NCBI RefSeq assembly: GCF_900186835.1
Contig: NZ_LT906448.1
Span: 2,084,001-2,148,000 of the forward strand
Direction: 5' to 3'
Source of the DNA: Pasteurella dagmatis
GTDB lineage: Bacteria > Pseudomonadota > Gammaproteobacteria > Enterobacterales > Pasteurellaceae
Length of the DNA: 64,000 bases
Below the pieces are notes generated by a model. That model was not told the origin of the DNA and made no database searches. It saw nothing but the letters and a program-made list of their open reading frames with translations. This document shows, piece by piece, positions 57,955 to 64,000 of the stretch (within the stretch, counting starts at the first letter, position 1; every line of letters starts with the position of its first letter). The position numbers and the translations under genes were made by a program.

Positions 57955-58878
57955 TTACTCGGCGAGAAAGGCATCCAGTTGTTGTTTATTTGGTAAAGCA
58001 GACATTGCTCCTTTTGCTGTTGTAGCTAATGCGCCACAGGCATTGGCTTGTTTAATGATCTGCGTAAGTGCGGTTGAATTTTTCCAATTTTCCACTTGCG
58101 ATATCCCAAATAATAAGCCACTGACGAAAGCGTCCCCCGCACCTGTTGTATCAACGGGGATTAACGGTTTGCAGGACACTAATTCACTTTCACCTTGTAA
58201 GTAATAGGTAGCGCCTAATTTTCCTAAGGTCACAATAATTAATTTCTCTGGGTAACGTTTGGCGAGTTTCGAGGTAGCCTCTGATAAATCCTTACTATCA
58301 GTTAAGAAAACCAATTCTTCTTCAGAGAATTTTAATACATCTGCTAATGCGACGACTTGGTTCACCACAGATTTCATTTCTGCACTGCTTTTCCATAAGG
58401 ATTCACGTAAATTCGGGTCAAAAGAGAAGAAACCGCCTTCTGCTTTAATACGGCGAATGGCTTCAAAGGTAGTCGAGCGAGAAGGTTCATTGATCAGCGC
58501 AATAGAGCAACAATGTAGCCAATCATTTGAGTTAAAGTGGGGTAAATCGGAAAGGTCTAAAAATTGATCCGCACTTGGGTTGACCATAAATGTGAAACTG
58601 CGTTCACCTTCATTGAGCTCAACAATGACCGTTGAAGTGCGTTGTTGTGGATCGAGACTCATATGTTGAGTGCAGACATTTTCTTGTTGCAAGGTTTGTA
58701 GCATAAAGCGTCCTAACGGGTCATCACCCACTCGCCCAATAAAGCCAGTTGTACCACCTAAACGAGCGATACCTACCGCCACATTTGCAGGTGCACCGCC
58801 AGCACAACGTAGATAGGCATTTGCCCCTTCAGGAATTAAATCGACAACCGCATCGCCTAAAACCCAAATTTTCCCCAT
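57955..58878 (-). CDS. scrK: Fructokinase ScrK (PfkB family)
   Basis: Phosphorylates free fructose to fructose-6-phosphate (307 aa). Signatures: GGAPANVAVGIARLGGTTGF (about residues 26-45) with GRVGDDPLG, and the C-terminal DTTGAGDAFVSGLLFG with its catalytic Asp. It is the first gene of scrKBR, handling the fructose released by ScrB. Since the local fructose PTS is broken, this may be the main fructose kinase. An uptake signal spans the stop codon region. Confidence 0.93.
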   Translation of the reverse strand: MGKIWVLGDAVVDLIPEGANAYLRCAGGAPANVAVGIARLGGTTGFIGRVGDDPLGRFMLQTLQQENVCTQHMSLDPQQRTSTVIVELNEGERSFTFMVNPSADQFLDLSDLPHFNSNDWLHCCSIALINEPSRSTTFEAIRRIKAEGGFFSFDPNLRESLWKSSAEMKSVVNQVVALADVLKFSEEELVFLTDSKDLSEATSKLAKRYPEKLIIVTLGKLGATYYLQGESELVSCKPLIPVDTTGAGDAFVSGLLFGISQVENWKNSTALTQIIKQANACGALATTAKGAMSALPNKQQLDAFLAE

Positions 58879-58917
58879 TTTGTTTCTCCCACTTTCATTT
58901 GATTTTTACTAATTTCA

Positions 58918-58978
58918 ATCTTAACTAAAACGTTTTAGTTTTGCAAATTGGATTTTAATTTTTGAGATCTAGATCAAA
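58918..58978 (-). promoter_or_regulatory. scrK promoter with ScrR operator and CRP site
   Basis: On the reverse strand: CRP-type site 58978-58963 (forward TGAGATCTAGATCAAA, 14 of 16 to consensus); -35 TTGCAA (58946-58941); operator AACTAAAACGTTTTAGTT, a perfect 18-bp palindrome (58940-58923); -10 TAAGAT (58923-58918). The operator fills the 17-base spacer. With a start near 58911 the CRP site is centred at about -60, a class I position. Confidence 0.85.
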
Positions 58979-59067
58979 TTTTCAGCGACGATATCGTTTA
59001 CTTTAAAAAAATGTTAAAAAGTGCTATATTGTCCACCGATTTTTTAGTCTTAATTTATTCCAATCTT

Positions 59068-59679
59068 ATGGCGAATTATTACGATATTACTTTAGCACTG
59101 GCTGGTGTCTGCCAAGCCGCCAAGTTAGTCCAACAGTTTGCAGAAAAAGGCGAGGCTGACCCTAACTCGTTGGAAATCAGTTTGAAGACTTTACTACAAA
59201 TGGCGCCAGAAAACACACTTGCGGTTTTTGGTGGTGATGAAAAAAATTTGAAATTAGGTTTAGAAACCTTACTTGAGCAAATGAATGGTAGTGGTTCTGA
59301 TCTTGGCCGATATTGGATTAGTTTATTAGCGCTTGAAAGTAAGCTAAATAAAAATCCTCAAGCTAAAGCTGAATTAACCCGCCGTATTCAGTATTTACCT
59401 ACGCAACTTGAGCATTATGAACTGTTAGATGATCAAATGCTTTCGACACTTGCAAGTATCTATGTTGATTTGATTAGCCCATTGGGTAATCAAATCCAAG
59501 TTAAAGGTTCAACCCATCATTTACAACAAATCTCAATGCATCACCGTATCCGTGCTTGCTTATTGGCTGGTATTCGTTCTGCTGTCTTATGGCGACAAGT
59601 GGGTGGCACAAAATGGCAGATTTTGTTTTCACGCCGTAAGATCGCAAGAATGGCAAAACAAATTTATTCTTCACTTTAA
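59068..59679 (+). CDS. hflD: HflD, high-frequency lysogenization protein homologue
   Basis: 203-aa helical, membrane-associated protein. Strong match to Escherichia coli HflD: start [20 protein letters not shown], then [38 protein letters not shown] and [14 protein letters not shown]. In Escherichia coli HflD binds phage lambda CII; its normal role is unclear. An upstream in-frame ATG adds 19 codons without similarity, so 59068 is used. It precedes purB by 27 bases, the conserved order, but mnmA is not in front. Confidence 0.92.
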   Translation: MANYYDITLALAGVCQAAKLVQQFAEKGEADPNSLEISLKTLLQMAPENTLAVFGGDEKNLKLGLETLLEQMNGSGSDLGRYWISLLALESKLNKNPQAKAELTRRIQYLPTQLEHYELLDDQMLSTLASIYVDLISPLGNQIQVKGSTHHLQQISMHHRIRACLLAGIRSAVLWRQVGGTKWQILFSRRKIARMAKQIYSSL

Positions 59680-61074
<1,395 letters not shown>

Positions 61075-61125
61075 ATCATTTGTAAAAATGACCGCACTTT
61101 AACTAAAAATTTGCTTCATATGATG

Positions 61126-61163
61126 AAGAAGGTTGTGTCTTTTTAGGCACAACCTTCTTTTTT
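61126..61163 (+). terminator. Terminator of purB
   Basis: Stem AAGAAGGTTGTG / CACAACCTTCTT with a 10-base loop, followed by a T run. An uptake signal (61091) lies just upstream. The remaining 61164-61449 is AT-rich leader of lctP with the CRP site below and no convincing gene. Confidence 0.9.
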
Positions 61164-61244
61164 ATGCTAAATGATAAAAAAGCATTTATTTTTTATTTAT
61201 CTTTTGGTGTAGAAATGGACAATTTAAGAAGATTTTTTGTGTTG

Positions 61245-61307
61245 TGTGAAATATATCACAGAAAAAAAGTTATTTTTCCAAGCATTTTTTTTAAATTACT
61301 TTATTAT
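61245..61307 (+). promoter_or_regulatory. CRP site and possible -10 box of the lactate operon
   Basis: TGTGA-aatata-TCACA (61245-61260) is a perfect CRP half-site pair. A TATTAT at 61302-61307 would place the start near 61314, with CRP centred at about -61.5 (class I). The untranslated leader would then be about 135 bases. Confidence 0.72.
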
Positions 61308-61449
61308 AACAAACGATTAACATTTCCTTGTAAAGTTTATTATTTAAGCATTTTAAGGTCGTTGTTTAAATATATACCTATAAAGTGTTAGTTTCAAGTT
61401 ATGATATTTTGATTTTGTTTAAAATTCAATCTAAGTATAGGAATTTTCT

Positions 61450-63036
61450 ATGGTTTTCTTCTTGAGTATTCTACCTATTGCGTTATTAATTTATTTAATG
61501 GTAAAACGCAATAGTTTACCTTCCTACATCGCACTTCCTTTAATTGCATTATTAACTTACTTGTTACAAGTATTTTACTTCGGTACAGATTTGTCTCGCT
61601 TAAATGCAAATATCATTGCGGGATTAATTGCAACTCAAACACCAATTACGATTATCTTTGGAGCGATTTTATTTAATCGTATGATGGAAGTGTCTGGTAG
61701 TACAGACGTATTACGTAAGTGGTTAGCGAATATTAACCCAAACCCAGTGGCTCAAATTATGATCATCGGTTGGGCGTTTGCCTTTATGATTGAAGGAGCA
61801 AGTGGTTTTGGTACCCCCGCCGCAATTGCAGCACCAATCCTAATGGGATTAGGTTTTAAGCCATTACAAGTTGCAATGTTGGCATTAGTGATGAACTCAG
61901 TACCAGTCTCTTTCGGTGCAGTAGGTACACCAACTTGGTTCGGCTTCGGTTCATTAGGCTTAAGCGAAAGTGTTGTACTTGAAGTTGGTCAGAAGACGGC
62001 ATTTATTCACTTTATTGCAGCGTTCTTAATCCCTGTATTAGCCTTGCGTTTCTTAGTGACCTGGCAACAAATTAAGCAAAACTTATTGTTTATCTATATC
62101 AGTATTCTTTCTTGTACGATCCCTTATTTATTATTAGCGCAAGTAAACTATGAGTTCCCTGCGTTAGTGGGTGGGGCAATTGGTCTATTTATCTCTATTT
62201 TTGTTGCAAATAAAGGCATTGGTGTAAGCAAAGAGCAAAATGCAGAATTGCAGCTCGAGCAAGTAGAATGGAGTCAAGTATTCAAAGCACTTTTCCCAAC
62301 AATGATGTTAATTGCGATCTTAATTGTGACACGTATCCACCAGTTAGGCATTAAGCAGTTATTAAACGATGCGACAACTTGGTTCTCTGTGTCTTTAGGC
62401 GCATTAGGTGAGTTCAAAGTGAGTCAGGCGTTAATTCTTTCGTTAAACAACATATTAGGCCAAGGTATTAATGAAAGTTATAAGACCTTATATGTACCAT
62501 CATTGATTCCGTTTATTGTCACTGTGATCATTTCGATTTTAGTGTTTAAGTTAAGTGGTGAAAAAGCGAAAAACATTGTTTCATCAACTTATCATCAGAC
62601 AAAAAAACCGTTCTTTGCCCTCTTAGGTGCATTAGTTATGGTAAAATTAATGTTAGTTGGTAACGATAACTATGACTCAATGGTAATCACAATTGGTAAA
62701 ACATTCGCTGATCTAACAGGTGATAAATGGATTTATTTCTCTTCTTACCTAGGTGCTATTGGTGCGTTCTTCTCTGGTTCAAATACGGTTTCTAACCTCA
62801 CTTTTGGTGGTATCCAACTATCAATTGCTGAAACAACAAGTATGTCTGTGCCATTAATTCTTGCATTGCAGTCTGTGGGAGGCGCAATGGGTAATATGGT
62901 GTGTTTAAATAACATTATTGCAGTGTGTTCAGTATTGAATGTAAGTAACGAAGAGGGCTCTATCCTCAAACGAACTGTTGTACCAATGTTTATTTATGGT
63001 GTGATTGCTGGACTTGTTGCAGTCATTGTATTCTAG
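61450..63036 (+). CDS. lctP: L-lactate permease LctP/LldP
   Basis: Inner-membrane proton symporter (528 aa) with about 13 hydrophobic segments. Family motifs: GWAFAFMIEGASGFGTPAAI (about residues 106-125), VPVSFGAVGTPTWFGFG, and FFSGSNTVSNLTFGGIQ near the C-terminus. The start has AGGA 7 bases upstream. It is first of lctP-lldE-lldF. No uptake signal occurs from here to the window end. Lactate is a major carbon source for Pasteurellaceae in hosts. Confidence 0.96.
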   Translation: MVFFLSILPIALLIYLMVKRNSLPSYIALPLIALLTYLLQVFYFGTDLSRLNANIIAGLIATQTPITIIFGAILFNRMMEVSGSTDVLRKWLANINPNPVAQIMIIGWAFAFMIEGASGFGTPAAIAAPILMGLGFKPLQVAMLALVMNSVPVSFGAVGTPTWFGFGSLGLSESVVLEVGQKTAFIHFIAAFLIPVLALRFLVTWQQIKQNLLFIYISILSCTIPYLLLAQVNYEFPALVGGAIGLFISIFVANKGIGVSKEQNAELQLEQVEWSQVFKALFPTMMLIAILIVTRIHQLGIKQLLNDATTWFSVSLGALGEFKVSQALILSLNNILGQGINESYKTLYVPSLIPFIVTVIISILVFKLSGEKAKNIVSSTYHQTKKPFFALLGALVMVKLMLVGNDNYDSMVITIGKTFADLTGDKWIYFSSYLGAIGAFFSGSNTVSNLTFGGIQLSIAETTSMSVPLILALQSVGGAMGNMVCLNNIIAVCSVLNVSNEEGSILKRTVVPMFIYGVIAGLVAVIVF

Positions 63037-63059
63037 CCAACCGTTGATTTACTTTCCGA

Positions 63060-63088
63060 TATAGCTAACTTTGATGAAGTTAGCTATA
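63060..63088 (+). terminator. Intercistronic hairpin between lctP and lldE
   Basis: Perfect 12-bp stem TATAGCTAACTT / AAGTTAGCTATA with a 5-base loop, followed by GTATTTTT. It is A/T-rich, so it may be a weak terminator or an mRNA-stabilising element that lowers lldE relative to lctP. Confidence 0.6.
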
Positions 63089-63110
63089 TAGTATTTTTGG
63101 AGTGATAAAT

Positions 63111-63836
63111 ATGAATGTGAATGTGAATTTCTATGTTACCTGTATTGGTGATGCATTGAAATCTAATGTTGCTAAACAGTCTGTTCTACTATTAGAACAA
63201 CTTGGTTGCAAAATTACCTTTCTTGAACAACAAGGTTGTTGTGGACAACCTGCGCTAAATAGCGGTTATGTCTTACAAGCTATTCCTGCGATGAAAAAAC
63301 TCATCGAAACTTTTGAAGTGAATGATTACCCTATTGTTGCCCCCGCAGGTTCTTGCGTATATGCAATTACGACCTATCCAGACTATTTGAAAGATGAGCC
63401 TGAATGGGCTGAGCGTGCAAGAAAAGTGGCTGATCGCTTTTATGATTTAACAGATTTCATTGTGAATAAATTAGGCATTGAAAATGTCGGTGCAAAATTA
63501 GAAGGCAACGCCGTTTACCATCCATCTTGCAGTTTATTCCGTAAATTGGGTGTGAAAGAAGAGCCTGTTAAGTTACTGCAAAATGTAGAAGGCTTAAACT
63601 TGCTCCCAATTCATAACCAAGAAACCTGTTGTGGTTTTGGTGGTACTTTCTCCGTTAAAATGGCTGAGATTTCAGGCGAAATGGTAAAAGAGAAAGTTCA
63701 GCATATTATGGCAGTTAAACCACTTTATCTTATTGGTGCAGACGTAAGTTGCTTGTTAAATATTGGTGGACGTTTAAAACGTGAAGGTCATAATGTGAAA
63801 GTGATGCATATCGCTGAAGTATTAATGAGTCGCTAA
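63111..63836 (+). CDS. lldE: L-lactate oxidation complex subunit LldE/LutA
   Basis: 241-aa subunit of the LldEFG (LutABC) lactate dehydrogenase. Two cysteine-rich CCG domains: LEQQGCCGQPALNSGY (around residues 43-58) and NQETCCGFGGTFSVK near residue 178, with PAGSCVYAI and HPSCSLFRKLG supplying further cysteines. ATG 63111 is used (GGAG at 63099-63102); the GTG three codons before overlaps that sequence. lldF follows at 11 bases. Confidence 0.94.
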   Translation: MNVNVNFYVTCIGDALKSNVAKQSVLLLEQLGCKITFLEQQGCCGQPALNSGYVLQAIPAMKKLIETFEVNDYPIVAPAGSCVYAITTYPDYLKDEPEWAERARKVADRFYDLTDFIVNKLGIENVGAKLEGNAVYHPSCSLFRKLGVKEEPVKLLQNVEGLNLLPIHNQETCCGFGGTFSVKMAEISGEMVKEKVQHIMAVKPLYLIGADVSCLLNIGGRLKREGHNVKVMHIAEVLMSR

Positions 63837-63847
63837 GGAGGAGAACA

Positions 63848-64000
63848 ATGTCGATTAAAACAAGTAACCTTCAATTTAAACCGCGTATCAATGAAGAAAT
63901 TCAAAATGATATTATGCGTAAAGCGGTAGTAATGGCGCAAGAACGTATTGGTGCTAACCGTCAAAAAATGGTTGATGAATTGGGGCACTGGGAAGAGTGG
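63848..64000 (+). CDS. lldF: Iron-sulfur L-lactate oxidation protein LldF/LutB (5' part only)
   Basis: Only the first 51 codons are in the window (starts MSIKTSNLQFKPRINEEIQ, runs to the edge at GHWEEW). Start follows AAGGAGGAG, a strong ribosome-binding site. The sequence QNDIMRKAVVMAQERIGANR and the position after lldE identify the iron-sulfur subunit LldF/LutB. lldG is expected beyond the window. Confidence 0.88.
   Translation, partial: MSIKTSNLQFKPRINEEIQNDIMRKAVVMAQERIGANRQKMVDELGHWEEW

Noticed and set aside
61164-61391. 75-codon open frame in the lctP leader
   Set aside because: Low-complexity AT-rich translation right after the purB terminator, with the CRP site and probable -10 box lying inside it; no family recognised.

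Overview
The window is a 64 kb piece of a Pasteurellaceae chromosome (Haemophilus/Aggregatibacter-like). The clearest sign is about fifty copies of the Hin-type DNA uptake signal core AAGTGCGGT, roughly one per 1.3 kb. The gene content fits too: an FNR/NarP-type tor operon, PnuC, class I adenylate cyclase, and gene pairs such as mobA|yihD-dsbA and cyaA|hemCDXY that are conserved in gamma-proteobacteria. Base composition is AT-rich. Genus and species cannot be settled from the sequence alone.

Layout. 1-1.8 kb: sigma-E operon rpoE-rseA-rseB (reverse, with a sigma-E-type promoter in front of rpoE) and sdhE. 2-4.1 kb: BCCT transporter. 4.2-8.7 kb: torE-torY-torZ-torD, an anaerobic S-/N-oxide respiratory operon behind an FNR plus NarP promoter; torE is only 51 codons long. 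8.8-10.3 kb: fruK and a fruB gene reduced to its middle domain, without fruA. 10.3-17.1 kb: housekeeping genes (mobA, yihD-dsbA, maoP, trmA, rsmJ, glmU) and two lipoproteins of unknown function. 17.1-24.5 kb: ppx-tamB-tamA. 24.6-32.4 kb: narP, cyaA, hemCDXY. 32.5-37 kb: recX-recA (LexA box) and mutS. 37-38.7 kb: an isolated DUF4209 (HEPN-like) gene with no uptake signal. 38.8-46.9 kb: a reverse-strand run anmK, nitroreductase, hemN, DUF2489 gene, yihI, rluA, rapA. 47.1-50.6 kb: pnuC, ygaP, trmN6, srmB. 50.7-51.1 kb: a type I-F CRISPR array of six repeats and five spacers with no cas genes in the window. 51.2-53.7 kb: waaC-waaF and a PCu(A)C copper chaperone. 53.8-58.9 kb: a sucrose regulon scrKBR plus scrA, with ScrR operators inside both promoters and a CRP site upstream of each. 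59-64 kb: hflD-purB and the L-lactate operon lctP-lldE-lldF, the last cut by the window end.

How the genes connect. NarP, encoded here, probably acts on the tor promoter; MobA supplies the guanylylated molybdenum cofactor TorZ needs; HemCDXY and HemN supply haem, including for the pentahaem TorY; DsbA serves periplasmic folding. CyaA makes the cAMP for CRP, whose predicted sites lie at scrK, scrA and lctP. Sucrose enters as sucrose-6-phosphate and its fructose moiety is phosphorylated by ScrK, so the cell can use it although the local fructose PTS locus is broken.

Points most worth a second look: the eroded fruB with its operator-like sequence still in place; the lone DUF4209/HEPN-like gene after anmK; the cas-less I-F array whose last repeat forms part of the waaC terminator; the composite NarP/FNR tor promoter; and uptake signals built into terminators and gene ends.
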